NCBI GenBank assembly: GCA_049840595.1
Contig: JASGKO010000011.1
Coordinates: forward strand, 1-40,602
Origin: JASGKO01 sp049840595
GTDB taxonomy: Bacteria > Verrucomicrobiota > Verrucomicrobiia > Chthoniobacterales > Chthoniobacteraceae
Length of the DNA: 40,602 bases
Reading direction: 5' to 3'
Shown: positions 1 to 9,113 of the stretch, piece by piece
How the letters are laid out: every line of letters starts with the position of its first letter
Numbering within the stretch: the first letter of the stretch is position 1
Notes under the pieces: generated by a model
Told to the model about the DNA's origin: nothing
What the model saw: the letters and a program-made list of their open reading frames with translations, nothing else
Database searches by the model: none
Program-made: the position numbers and the translations under genes

Positions 1-693
1 GACTACGCCCCATGCGGATTTCGTTAGGGTATTCTTAGCGACAGCGGGAAGACCCAATTCATGAAAAGATAATACCAGCCATCGTGCTCATAGATGCAGG
101 CCGCTTCGATTTCCGGGTGCCAGGCCAATGAACTGATCGAGGAATCAAGGCGGTGACCCGTGACAGGGTCAGTTGGACGAGCTTGATACCGGTCCAGAAC
201 GAGCCGAAAGCCATCCAAAGCTGGCCGTTCGACAAGGCAAGCAACGAGGGGTCGATAGCGTTGAAATCGCTCTTGGGCGTGGTGCGAATGATCTCCCCCT
301 CGTCGCGCCATTGGAAATGCGGATCGGCGGGATCGAGCGTGGCATTGCTGAAGAGGCCGATGGAGGACTCCTTCGTGCCGGCGGAAACGAGATGATGGAC
401 GGAGTAGCGACCGCCAACGTGGATGACATCCGGCGCCCAGACGTAGCCGCGGAAATCGGGCGCGGCCTCATGGTACCAGGTGGGCGGAGTCTGATACAGA
501 CCTAGTTACCATGGACGAGATCGGGCGAATGCCAACCCGAATCCCCTACCGTCGCGTAGAGCCAGTATTCATCGCCACCGCGGATGATCGTGGAGGGATC
601 GTGAACGTGAATGATCCGACTGCAAAGCCCAGCGGGTTGCGCTACCTGCATGGTCGCGAGCAGGGCAACACCCAGGCACGTCGCCAGCAACAT
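1..693 (-). pseudogene. GH43 arabinanase-like glycosidase, partial and frameshifted
   Basis: This resembles a glycoside hydrolase family 43 endo-1,5-alpha-arabinanase, a secreted enzyme that cuts arabinan in plant polysaccharide. Read on the minus strand, a hydrophobic leader beginning MLLATCLGVALLATM (ATG at 693) is followed by HDPSTIIRGGDEYWLYAT, which carries the N-terminal catalytic-base Asp of the family. A second frame, open from about 480 to 160, gives WAPDVIHVGG and SDFNAIDPSL, the family's central Asp motif, then LWMAFGSFWTG. A third frame gives HPEIEAACIYEHDGWYYLF, where the Glu fits the general acid. All three catalytic segments are present in order, but at least two frame changes separate them, and the 3' end runs off the window. 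Motif order is sound evidence for the family; substrate is inferred. Sequencing indels are a likelier cause than true decay, given the adapter at the other end of the window. Confidence 0.7.
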
Positions 694-699
694 CAGCCG

Positions 700-2442
700 A
701 TTCGCCGCCCTGGCCCGGCACTGATTTTTTCTGCGCGACCTTTTTGGCAGCGGCCTCAATCTACCAGGGGCAGGCAGTTCACAACATCGGGCCTTGATCC
801 GCTGCAGCCCCTGCGGGCCAGCGCAACGCCAAACCACCAAGTGCTGGAATCCGCTGACATGGTGAGCATGGGATTGATCGACGTTCACGCCCTTCGACTT
901 GGCGAGCGACCACCAGCGCCAGTCCATGAGCCGGCGCAGGTTGCCGTTGAGTACGATAATCGTGCCGGTCTACGGCTGCGGCGTCGAGGATGGCGGGGAT
1001 GTCCACCGCGTAGGACTCGCGCTGAAGCAGCAGACGCCCGGTGAGATGACCGAGCATGGTGACGTGCGGATTCGAGATCGCCTTGATGATGCGCTTGGTC
1101 ATCTCCGCCTCGGGCAGATTAAAGACCGCATGCACGGAGGCAACCACGTCATGAGACTCAGCAACCTCATCGGGATAATGGAGCGGCCGTCCTTGAGCAC
1201 GTGACACTCAACACCTTTGAAAGGACGGAGTTCGCCTTAATAGGTTTGGTTGAGACGGTCGATTTCACGCCCTGGACGAGGCATGAGCACTCGGCCATGG
1301 ACCTGAAGGAGAGTATGCTGTGATCAGCAAGACCCAGATGGTGAAACAGGATGGTGACATTCGCCATTTCCTGACGTGTTGCGTTCATCACTGGCGGTGG
1401 TGTGGTTGTGAAAAGTGCCGCGCAGTTTTCCAACTCCACCAGATCGGGCGGCGTATGGTTCTAGGCAGCCTCAAACTCACCACGATTTAGGCGCAGCTCG
1501 GGCTCAACAAAGTCGAAACCATGGCGGTGGTGGCCGCTGCTGGTTGATGGTTGGAATCGGCTACACCGGCACCTTGGAATTTCCACGGGACGAGGCAGTG
1601 TGGACAAGTCCCACCCACGTTGCAAGGCCCGGCGGCGCATCTCCACATTGTGCTCCTTGCTGCCGGTAAAGTAGTTTAACGCAAAGGCGTATTGATCGTT
1701 CGTCACCACGCGCAGTCGGACCTGATGCTGATTTAAAGCGGACGCTCGACTTGGTGGGGCCATGGGCGATGACGTCTCCACCATCGGATGCTGCACGAGA
1801 TATCGCTCACCACGGCGGGCTCCTTCGTCGCGACAAGGAAATAGAGATCATGAATGACCTCCTTCCGCCGACGATAGCTTCCGCAGGAGGCGCATTGCAA
1901 TACGACGTCGAGCGACTTCAAATCCTCAAGCATCTGCTCGGCTTCCTCCGCCGCATCACCGAGGCGGAATTCCCCCGCGTGCTTTTTGCGTTCCTCAATC
2001 GACTTCAAAATATTGGTCGCCGTCTTTTCACCAAAGCCCGGCAGCCCGGCCACGCGACCATCCTTTGCCGCGGCTTCGAGCTCGGCCAGCGAAGTGACGC
2101 CCAGCTGCTCCCATACCGCCTTGATTTTCTTCGGCCCCAGCCCCATCAGGTCGAACAGCTCGAACAAAGTCGGCGGAAATTCCGCTCGCAGCTTTTCATA
2201 AAAAGCAAGCTGCCCGGTCTGCAAAAGCTCCGTAATTTTCTCCGCAATTGCTTTCCCGATCCCTTCGATTTCATCCAGCGTTCCCGCTTCCGCCATCTGC
2301 GAAAGATTGCCCGCGAAAGTTTCCAGCGCGCGGGCGGCATTGGTGTAGGCGCGGATTTTGAAAGGGTTCTCGCCCTTCAATTCCAGCAGCGCGCGATGGA
2401 CTCCAGGATGTCGGCGATTTCGTCTTTGGTAAGCGTGGGCAC
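700..2442 (-). pseudogene. polX: DNA polymerase/3'-5' exonuclease PolX, multiply frameshifted
   Basis: Bacterial PolX is a family X repair polymerase with a C-terminal PHP nuclease domain, usually about 570 residues; the 1.74 kb here fits. The N-terminal third is intact: ELKGENPFKIRAYTNAARAL, then helix-hairpin-helix motifs (IEGIGKAIAEKI, LMGLGPKKIKAVWEQLG, LPGFGEKTATNI), then the palm entry GSYRRRKEVIHDLYFLVA. Later pieces lie in different frames: VTNDQYAFALNYFTGSKEHN and EPELRLNRGEFEAA (about 1460-1730), LGLADHS of the PHP domain (about 1320), then VVASVHAVFNLPEAEMTKRI and NPHVTMLGHLTGRLLL (about 1000-1140), and MDWRWWSLAKSKGV near 920. I place the start at GTG 2442, giving VPTLTKDEIADILES, with a frame slip just afterwards. 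At least six lesions are needed to rebuild it, so the end near 700 is approximate. Family identity is secure; whether the breaks are real is not. Confidence 0.8.
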
Positions 2443-2645
2443 GTGGAAAGGCTAGAGGTTTGCGCGCGGGGTGCAACTCACAGCACAGCCAAAAAAATCA
2501 CTGATAGCGATGCGCTGAATGATTTTTGGCGGTCGAAGTTCGATCGACCTTCCGTAAGCGGAAGCGCGGTTCCGGGTGGAGCAGATCGCCAATTATTCGT
2601 AAACACTATCGGGAGTGATTCGAAACCCCCTCATCTTACTTCAAG

Positions 2646-3823
2646 CTAGGTGCCGTTTGCGGTAGTTACCGGGGATTCGCCAACCACTTTGTTGAACGCT
2701 TTATTGAAGGCGCGAACGGTGCCGAAGCCGCATTGACTGGCGATTTCCTCAGAGGGAGCAGCGAGGCGGTGTGCGGAGCAGGGCCTGGGCGTGCTGGACG
2801 CGCAGCCCGGAGAGAAACTGGTGCGGGGAGCGGTGCAGGCGGTCGCGGAAACGGGTTTCCAACGTCCGCTTGGAAACGCCCAGCGTCTCGGCGACTTGCG
2901 CGATGTTAAACGGCGTTTCCAGGTGGGTGCGCAAATAATCGAGGGCGCTTTTCACCAGGGGATCCGCACTATAGAGATTATCCGTGGACTGGCGCATGAC
3001 CACTTGATCCGGCTCCACGAGCAGATCTTCATCCGGCGGCGGTTCCCCGCACAGAAGACGATCCAGCAGCGCGGCGGCCTCCCACCCGACGCGCTCGGAG
3101 CTGCGCGAAACACTGCTCAGCGTGGGCGCACAGTGCTCGCAGATCGTCTCATCGTTATCCATGCCCAGCACCGCGATATCCTCGGGAATCCGCAGCCCGG
3201 CCTCGTGGCTGGCCTCCATCAGAAACTGGGCGCGATAATCGTGGACGGCAAAAATCCCGGTGGGACGCGGCAGGGAGGCCAGCCAGCGCGCGACCCCGGC
3301 CACGCGCTGCGGCCAGGTGCGATTGGTACGTTCATGCGGGGACTGGAGAAAAATCTCGCAGGCCACGCCCGCCTCGGCCTGCCCGCTCGCGGAAACCGAG
3401 ATAGCGCTGCTCGGAATACCAGGAATTCTTCCATCCGAAAAAAGCGAGATGCCCCAACCCGCGGCTGAGCAGATGCTCCGCCGCCAGCCGCCCGGCCTCG
3501 GCGTGGTCGATCATCACGCGGGGCACGCCCAGCGGTTGGGCACGACCGCCGGCCAGGTTCACCACCGGCAGCCCCATCTGCCGCGCGGTGCGCAGTTCCC
3601 GCGCATCGCTGGTGGCGACAATGATGGCGTCGCCCTTCCAGCCCCGCATGGAATGGAGCGTGAGCGCCGATTCCCCAGCCCCGCGGAGGGTGGGCGGGCT
3701 GCTGTAGAGGTGCCAGCCGCCCTTCTCCCGTGCATAGCGGCGAATACCGTCCAGACAGCGCGCGATCCACGGCACGGAGGCCGGATATACGAGGGCGATT
3801 CTTCGCGTCGGCATGCTTCGCAT
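2646..3823 (-). CDS. XylR-like transcriptional regulator (LacI-type sensor + AraC HTH), two frameshifts
   Basis: The gene encodes a regulator with a periplasmic-binding/LacI-type sugar-sensing domain followed by an AraC helix-turn-helix pair, the architecture of the E. coli xylose activator XylR (about 390 residues). Sensor: RRIALVYPASVPWIARCLDG at the start, then HLAFFGWKNSWYSEQRYLGF, then FAVHDYRAQFLMEASHEAGL and IPEDIAVLGMDNDETICE. DNA-binding part: NIAQVAETLGVSKRTLETRF and SEEIASQCGFGTVRAFNKAF. Two frame changes, near 3385 and 2765, split the gene; removing them gives one continuous product ending at TAG 2646-2648. ATG codons at 3844, 3823 and 3814 are possible starts; I prefer 3823 because a palindrome overlaps 3844. 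It is divergent from the DUF2264 hydrolase and probably controls it. The inducing sugar cannot be read from sequence. Confidence 0.8.
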
Positions 3824-3836
3824 TTGTTCCGATACT

Positions 3837-3862
3837 TTGCGCATACCGGCTGTTGTGCGCAA
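3837..3862. promoter_or_regulatory. Palindrome in the divergent regulator/hydrolase spacer
   Basis: An inverted repeat, TTGCGCA - 12 bases - TGCGCAA, lies between the XylR-like regulator and the DUF2264 gene. Two 7-base half-sites about two helical turns apart suit a dimeric AraC or LacI-type protein. It overlaps the most upstream possible start codons of the regulator, which favours a start at 3823 or 3814 and suggests autoregulation. The operator role is inferred from position and symmetry only. Confidence 0.4.
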
Positions 3863-3961
3863 GCCGGATCGGCCTTTATTTTCACTCGCGAAACCCCGCT
3901 CCCGCCGCCGTCGCCGCCGGACGTCCCCGCATCTTCTTCAACCCGATCCCAACCGTCCCGC

Positions 3962-6032
3962 ATGAAAAACGCTTATTCCGTCGAAAACCCCAATTACGAG
4001 CAGAGCCCCTTCACGGGCATGACCCGGCAGCACTACATCGATTGTGCAAAATACATCCTCACCCGCGCCTTCACCCATGTGAAGTCGTTCGATGATCCGA
4101 TTGTTTTCCCGATCATCCCCGGGAGCAAAACCTATCCCCAGCCCAACGATCCCGAGTGGCGCCATCGCTCGCACGAATGGGAGGCGCTGGAGCGGACCTT
4201 CACCGTTGCGGGGCCGCTGATGCAGGTGGAACCGGAGATCGAAATCAACGGCATCAAGCTGCGCGACTACTACCAGCACCATCTCTATCGCGCGCTCACG
4301 CCCGGGCATCGCAACAGCCTGCCGCTCCCGGAGGAGCTGCCGGATGCCACCTACCAGTTCACTTGCGAATTTGGCGGTCTGACCAAGACCCTGCTTCTAC
4401 TACCCGACGTGCTCTGGCCTTCGTTCACCCAACAGGAAAAGGACGAAATGGCGGTCACCATCTCGAAGTGGGCGCACCACCGCACGACTCAGAATAACTG
4501 GCGTTTGTTCAACATCTGTGCCCTTTCGTTTCTCAAGAAAAACGGCTATGCCATCGACGACGAACTGCTGAAGAGCCATCTCCTGTGGGTTGCCTCCTAT
4601 CACGCCGGCGATGGATGGTATCTGGAGTAGACCTACAACTACTACACAATCAGCCTGTTCGTAGTTTACGGCACGATCTGGAACCGGGCCTTTGGTGATG
4701 AGTTTTACCCGGAGATCGCCGGGGTGCTGGAGCAGAGTTTCCAGGAGCTGATGAAGACCTACGTCAATTTCTTCGGGCGCGATGGTTCCATCAACATGTG
4801 GGCGCGGAGCATTTGCTACCGGCTGTGGATCGCGGGTGGCTTCCCGGCTTCCTTCATGCTCAAGAGACGGCGCCGCCGCTCGATCCGGCTTTGCCCGCCG
4901 CCTCTGCTCGGGCTCGCTGCTGCAATTCACGAGCCGCGGCAGGAGTTCTTCCACAATGACGTGCCGAGCCTGGGTTTCTACGGGCATTGCGAGTATGCGG
5001 TGCAGAACTATAGCTGCCCGGCGAGCCCGTTCATCATGTTCCTGCCGTTCATCGCCCTGGCGCTGCCGGAGGACTCGCCGTTCTGGACCGCGAAGGAAAA
5101 CGAAGGCTTCTGGGGCGAGCTCGGCGACGGCTCGCTACGCACGGTCCTCGAGAAGCCGGGTCTGGTGCTGGTGAACCATGGCGCGACCGGGACGTCGGAG
5201 ATCGTCTCCGGCAAGGTTTATGACGACGATCACAACTACTCGAAGCTGGTATTCAATACCCATTTTCCGTGGGAGGATTATCATCCGGAGGGCGGCACTT
5301 CGCAGGAATACAGCTTCCGCAGCCTGGATCCACGCGATCTGAGCGGCGTCGACATCAATTTCTATCTGACCGGCCGAACGGTGGATAACTCGGCCTCGGA
5401 AAAAACGCCGCCTTAGTCGACCTCCCAGAGCATCTTTTCAACGGCGTCCGGGAGGACGTGCTCTATCGCCAGCTCATCATGCGCAAGGTTCCAAACAATG
5501 GAGTCGGCTACATCATCGATCTGGCCGAGATCACGATTCCGGGAGGCGTGATCCGCGTTGATCGTTGCCGTCTCGCGTTCGAGCATGAGATGACGCTCGG
5601 GCATTTCTGGCGTGCCGCACCTGAAGGGCAAACCGGCAAGGTGGAAAATCGAGCGCCTGGCGGAAGGAACGGGCTGGGACCGTCGCCATCGATCCCGGCC
5701 GGAGGGTCGCACTGATCACCTATCATGGCTGGGACAGGCTCGAAAGCGCGCGTCGCACCAGTGGATTCAACGCCGAGACGGACGAAAGTACCGTGCTGTA
5801 CGCGTACCGGAAACGCATCGAAAAGAACCCGGCGATGGAACTGATGATCTCGGTGATCCTGCACAAGACGGATGATGTCCCATGGACCGCAGAAGAGCTG
5901 TCACCGATCAAGGAGCTGAAAATCATGGACGTGACGCCCAAAGGTTCCGTTCTCGGCGCGGAACTTACCCTCGCCAGCGGGCGCACCTATTCCATCGATT
6001 TCAAAGACATCGATGGTTACAAATCCTGCTAG
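3962..6032 (+). pseudogene. DUF2264 family (putative polysaccharide hydrolase), stop codon and frameshifts
   Basis: The product matches the DUF2264 family (PF10022), proteins of about 600-690 residues with an alpha/alpha-barrel-like fold found in polysaccharide-use loci; as I recall, some members are placed in glycoside hydrolase family GH154 (beta-glucuronidase). Visible stretches are NPNYEQSPFTGMTRQHYIDC at the N-terminus, SHEWEALERTFTVAGPLM, TTQNNWRLFNICALSFL, HAGDGWYLE, then (after TAG at 4628-4630, in place of a likely Gln codon) TYNYYTISLFVVYGTIWN, and later EEFFHNDVPSLGFYGH-like and YRQLIMRKVPNNGVGYIIDL. Further frame changes fall near 4880, 4935, 5400 (inside a run of six A), 5612 and 5678. 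No signal peptide is evident at the ATG at 3962. It is divergent from the XylR-like regulator, its probable controller. Repairing the lesions gives about 690 residues, the full family length, so the gene may be intact in the organism. Confidence 0.75.
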
Positions 6033-6054
6033 CCGCAACAAATTGACTGCTCTC

Positions 6055-6089
6055 CCCTTCCCCGGCGCGGACTCACCGCCCGGGAAGGG
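6055..6089 (+). terminator. Weak stem-loop after the DUF2264 gene
   Basis: CCCTTCCC and GGCG pair with CGCC and GGGAAGGG across a 9-base loop, with one C-C mismatch, starting 22 bases after the DUF2264 stop. There is no T-tract, so intrinsic termination is uncertain. Confidence 0.3.
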
Positions 6090-6143
6090 AGGGGCACAAA
6101 TCTGATTTGGATAATCAGGGGAGTTGGTGTTTGGATTGGGCCT

Positions 6144-6718
6144 ATGAGCAAAGAGCGTTGTCCCTGGTGCGGTGATCTGCCGATTATGTCGAGTATCACG
6201 ACACGGAATGGGGCGTGCCGGTGCATGATGACATTCATTTTTTCGAAAAGCTGATTCTGGATGGAGCACAGGCGGGGCTGAGCTGGCTGACGATTTTGAA
6301 AAAAAGGGAGGGGTATCGGGAAGCGTATCGGGGCTTCGATCCCGCGATCGTGGCACGATATGGCGATCAGGAGGCGGCGAAGTTGCTGTTGAACCCGGGA
6401 ATCGTCCGCAACCGGGCAAAGATCGCGGCGAGCATTGGGAATGCGCGGGCGTTCCTGAAGATCCAGGAGGAATTCGGCAGTTTCGACGCCTATGTGTGGC
6501 GCTTTGTGGATGGGAGCCCGTTGCAACATAACTTACACACAATGAAGGACTACCTCTCCAAAAGCCTGGAATCGGATGCGCTGAGCAAGGACCTGCTGCA
6601 GCGCGGGATGAAGTTCGTGGGGACGACGATTGTCTATGCCTTCATGCAAGCAGCAGGGCTGATCAACGACCATGTGGTGACATGTCACCGGCATGCCGCA
6701 GTGGCGAAGATGAAATAA
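6144..6718 (+). CDS. tag: DNA-3-methyladenine glycosylase I, one frameshift
   Basis: Tag removes 3-methyladenine from alkylated DNA, the first step of base excision repair. The ATG at 6144 begins MSKERCPWCGDLP, after which the frame slips by one base near 6181 into YVEYHDTEWGVPVHDD, as in E. coli Tag. The rest is continuous: LILDGAQAGLSWLTILKKRE (including the conserved catalytic-pocket Glu), FDPAIVARYG, NPGIVRNRAKIAASIGNARA, KFVGTTIVYAFMQAAGLIND and HVVTCHRH. The N-terminal Cys and His with the C-terminal His and Cys form the family's structural zinc site. Corrected length is about 191 residues, normal for Tag. Without the correction, a start at 6215 would wrongly remove the zinc-binding N-terminus. 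Confidence 0.88.
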
Positions 6719-6825
6719 TGTGCCTTCAAAAAAAGGCCGCTTGATTGAATATCGGCACAGGCAGTGCTGTCTGAATGTCACCTATGTTTCAGATGACACC
6801 GGATGAGGGAGCGGTAAAATCCTCG

Positions 6826-7659
6826 ATGCTGACCAGTCGGCGACAGTTCTTAAAGACCGCTTGCGCGGCTGGAGCGGGCTTTGCCGTGACCGGCTCGGCG
6901 TGGGCCGGGCTGGTGGAGCCGAATGCTCCGATCGTGGAACGGCGGGCGATCCGGATTCCGGGGCTGCCGACGGCGCTGGAGGGGCTGAAGATCGTGGCGA
7001 TGAGTGATTTCCATCTGCATCCGTTCACCACCGTCCAGCAAATCGCGCGGGTGGTGGAAATGGCGAATGCGCTGACGCCGGATCTGATTCTTCTGCCCGG
7101 CGATTACGTGTGCACTGATCACAACGCGATTTTTGAGCTAACTCCGCTCTTTGAGAAATTGAATGCGAAGCTCGGCGTCTTCGCCTCGATGGGCAACCAT
7201 GACTACGCGGAAAATGGCGACATCACGCGCTACGCCTTCAAGTTGAGCACCATTCCGCTGCTGGAAAATACGGGCGTCACTTTGCGCAAAGATGGCGCGG
7301 ATTTCTTCCTCGCGGGGCTGGCTTCGGCCTGGGCCGCGTATCCGGATCTTCACGCGGCGCTGGCCCAGCGGCGCGGACGCATCCCGACCATTCTCTCCAT
7401 GCACGAGCCGGACTACGCAGATCGCATTGCCGGGCTGGATGCGGTGGACTTGCAAATCTCCGGCCACAGCCATGGTGGCCAGGTGCGCGTGCCAGGAGTA
7501 GGCGCGCTGCATTTACCCTCGTGGGGGCAAAAATATGATCTTGGTTACTACCAAGTGAAGAACCTGAATCTTTATACCATGCGCGGGGTGGGCACGATCG
7601 GCGTGCCCCTTCGGTTTAACTGTCCGCCGGAGATCACGGAACTGACGTTGACGGCATAA
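6826..7659 (+). CDS. Tat-exported calcineurin-like metallophosphoesterase
   Basis: A metal-dependent phosphoesterase of the YkuE/YaeI/LpxG-like group. The signature blocks are in order: MSDFHLHPF (metal site 1), LILLPGDYVCTDHN, ASMGNHDYAENG (GNHD motif), LSMHEPDY and QISGHSHGGQVRVPG (GHSHGG motif), ending in the group's usual PSWGQKYDLGYYQV region. The N-terminus, MLTSRRQFLKTACAAGAGFA, is a twin-arginine signal (SRRQFLK), so the folded enzyme is probably exported. I chose the ATG at 6826 because it gives a normal short n-region before the twin arginines; ATGs at 6775, 6784 and 6793 are in frame and possible. Relatives act on UDP-2,3-diacylglucosamine or phospholipids, but the substrate here is not determined. 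Confidence 0.85.
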   Translation: MLTSRRQFLKTACAAGAGFAVTGSAWAGLVEPNAPIVERRAIRIPGLPTALEGLKIVAMSDFHLHPFTTVQQIARVVEMANALTPDLILLPGDYVCTDHNAIFELTPLFEKLNAKLGVFASMGNHDYAENGDITRYAFKLSTIPLLENTGVTLRKDGADFFLAGLASAWAAYPDLHAALAQRRGRIPTILSMHEPDYADRIAGLDAVDLQISGHSHGGQVRVPGVGALHLPSWGQKYDLGYYQVKNLNLYTMRGVGTIGVPLRFNCPPEITELTLTA

Positions 7660-7726
7660 AGAACCATTGCGGGTTAATAGGAAATTAACGCTCGACTCGT
7701 ATGGCGGGGAAATTGAGATTCGGGCG

Positions 7727-8407
7727 ATGACTTTTTCGCCCGCGGAGTATCTGAGCCTCGATCATACCGATCACCGGGCTCTGTTTGAGAATGTGACCAA
7801 TGCCTGGGAGGCGTTGCGTCAGATTCCGACCTATTTGCAGTTCCGGCTGAAGCCGAATATCGAGGCGCGGCTGATTGGCCGTCCCTTCATCAGTGGCGCG
7901 GTGTTCATCGGGCGTGGAAGCGTGGTCGAGCAGGGTGCAATGATCAAGGGGCCGGCCTGGATCGGCGAAGGGTGCGAAATCCGCAGTGGCTGCTACATCC
8001 GTGAGAACGTGATCGTAGGTAACGGCGCAGTGCTGGGCAATTCTTGCGAGTTCAAGAACTGCATCGTCTTCGACGAAGCTCAGGTGCCGCACTTCAACTA
8101 CGTGGGCGATTCAATCCTCGGCTACAAGAGTCACCTCGGCGCGGGCGTAATTCTCTCGAATGTGAAGCTGGACCGCGGTGAAGTGGTCGTCTCCACCAGC
8201 GAGGGGCTGATTCCCACTGGGTTGAAAAAATTTGGTGCGATCGTTGGTGACGGAGCGGAGATTGGGTGCAACTCCGTACCGAGTCCGGGCTCGATCATCG
8301 GTCGCGAGAGTATCATTTACCCAGGCACTCAGTGGCGCGGCGTGGTCCCGCACCGCAGCATTGTAAAACACCGGCAGGAAACGCACATCGTTCCCCGTCG
8401 CGATTAG
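7727..8407 (+). CDS. Left-handed beta-helix acyl/nucleotidyl transferase-like protein
   Basis: The protein is dominated by hexapeptide repeats typical of a left-handed beta-helix: FISGAVFIGRGSVVEQGAMI, GPAWIGEGCEIRSGCYIREN, VIVGNGAVLGNSCEFKNCIV, and later GAIVGDGAEIGCNSVPSPGS. This fold occurs in GlmU C-terminal domains, LpxA/LpxD and sugar-nucleotide pyrophosphorylases. VGDSILGYKSHLGAGVILSN resembles the GlmU acetyltransferase region. No N-terminal nucleotidyltransferase (Rossmann-like) domain is present, so it is a stand-alone helix preceded by about 60 residues. The ATG at 7727 gives 226 residues; a TTG at 7667 would add 20 residues with no support. It may help make UDP-GlcNAc or another activated sugar for the envelope; exact chemistry is not claimed. 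Confidence 0.75.
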   Translation: MTFSPAEYLSLDHTDHRALFENVTNAWEALRQIPTYLQFRLKPNIEARLIGRPFISGAVFIGRGSVVEQGAMIKGPAWIGEGCEIRSGCYIRENVIVGNGAVLGNSCEFKNCIVFDEAQVPHFNYVGDSILGYKSHLGAGVILSNVKLDRGEVVVSTSEGLIPTGLKKFGAIVGDGAEIGCNSVPSPGSIIGRESIIYPGTQWRGVVPHRSIVKHRQETHIVPRRD

Positions 8408-8472
8408 CTGACTGGACAAAGTAAGACTGGCATTATTTACTAGTGAACTCCCGCCTTTTGGATTTTTAAAGA

Positions 8473-9096
8473 ATGAGCGCAACCCTGTTTTTCAAACGAT
8501 TCCTGCAACGGCCGAAGCAAGTGGCCTATATTGTCCCAAGCTCGCCGATGCTGATCAACCGGGTGATGAAGAAAATGGACTTTTCCAAGCCCCGGACGAT
8601 CGTGGAATTCGGCCCCGGCGAAGGCTGCCACACGCGGGAAATCATCAAGCGCATGCACCCGGATTCGAAGGTGCTGCTCTTCGAGATCGACGCCGAGTTC
8701 ACCGAACTGTTGCGCAAGCAATTCCGCCACGACCCGCGCGTGCACATCCTGCATACGGATGCCGCACGTCTGCCCCAGGAGTTGGCCAAGCTGGGGATCG
8801 ACCACTGCGACTACGTGGTGTCGGGCATCCCCTTCAGCTACATCGACAAGGACAAGAAGCAGGAGATCCTGCAGAACATCTACGAGTCGCTCGCACCCCA
8901 GCCGCACTCCGCTTTTATCGTCTATCAGGTTACGAATGAGTTAATTAACCATGCCACGCAGTTCACGCGCGTGGAGTCGAAGTATTGTCTGCAAAACATT
9001 CCTCCGATGGTCGTCATCAAGTTTCATAAAATGCCGTTGAACGGTCACTCTGCGAGTACGCGGGTGGTCAATGGCAACGGCCATCACCACCACTAA
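8473..9096 (+). CDS. SAM-dependent methyltransferase (phospholipid N-methyltransferase-like)
   Basis: A class I methyltransferase of 207 residues. FFKRFLQRPKQVAYIVPSS at the N-terminus resembles the start of the PmtA/ribosomal-adenine-dimethylase-like group. Motif I is IVEFGPGEGCHTREI, followed by VLLFEIDAEFTELLRKQF (acidic ribose-binding residue) and HILHTDAARLP; VVSGIPFS is the NPPF-like catalytic region. PmtA makes phosphatidylcholine from phosphatidylethanolamine, and proteins of this group are often annotated as phospholipid N-methyltransferases or rRNA dimethylase-like. Its length and the leader segment favour the former. The C-terminus ends in four histidines (GNGHHHH), coded by mixed CAC/CAT triplets. 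It sits 17 bases upstream of fumC. Confidence 0.75.
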   Translation: MSATLFFKRFLQRPKQVAYIVPSSPMLINRVMKKMDFSKPRTIVEFGPGEGCHTREIIKRMHPDSKVLLFEIDAEFTELLRKQFRHDPRVHILHTDAARLPQELAKLGIDHCDYVVSGIPFSYIDKDKKQEILQNIYESLAPQPHSAFIVYQVTNELINHATQFTRVESKYCLQNIPPMVVIKFHKMPLNGHSASTRVVNGNGHHHH

Positions 9097-9113
9097 GCAC
9101 CACCTACCCCGCC

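Noticed and set aside
9075..9096. Four-histidine tail on the methyltransferase as a cloning tag
   Set aside because: The codons are in normal chromosome context, directly before fumC, with no vector sequence around them.
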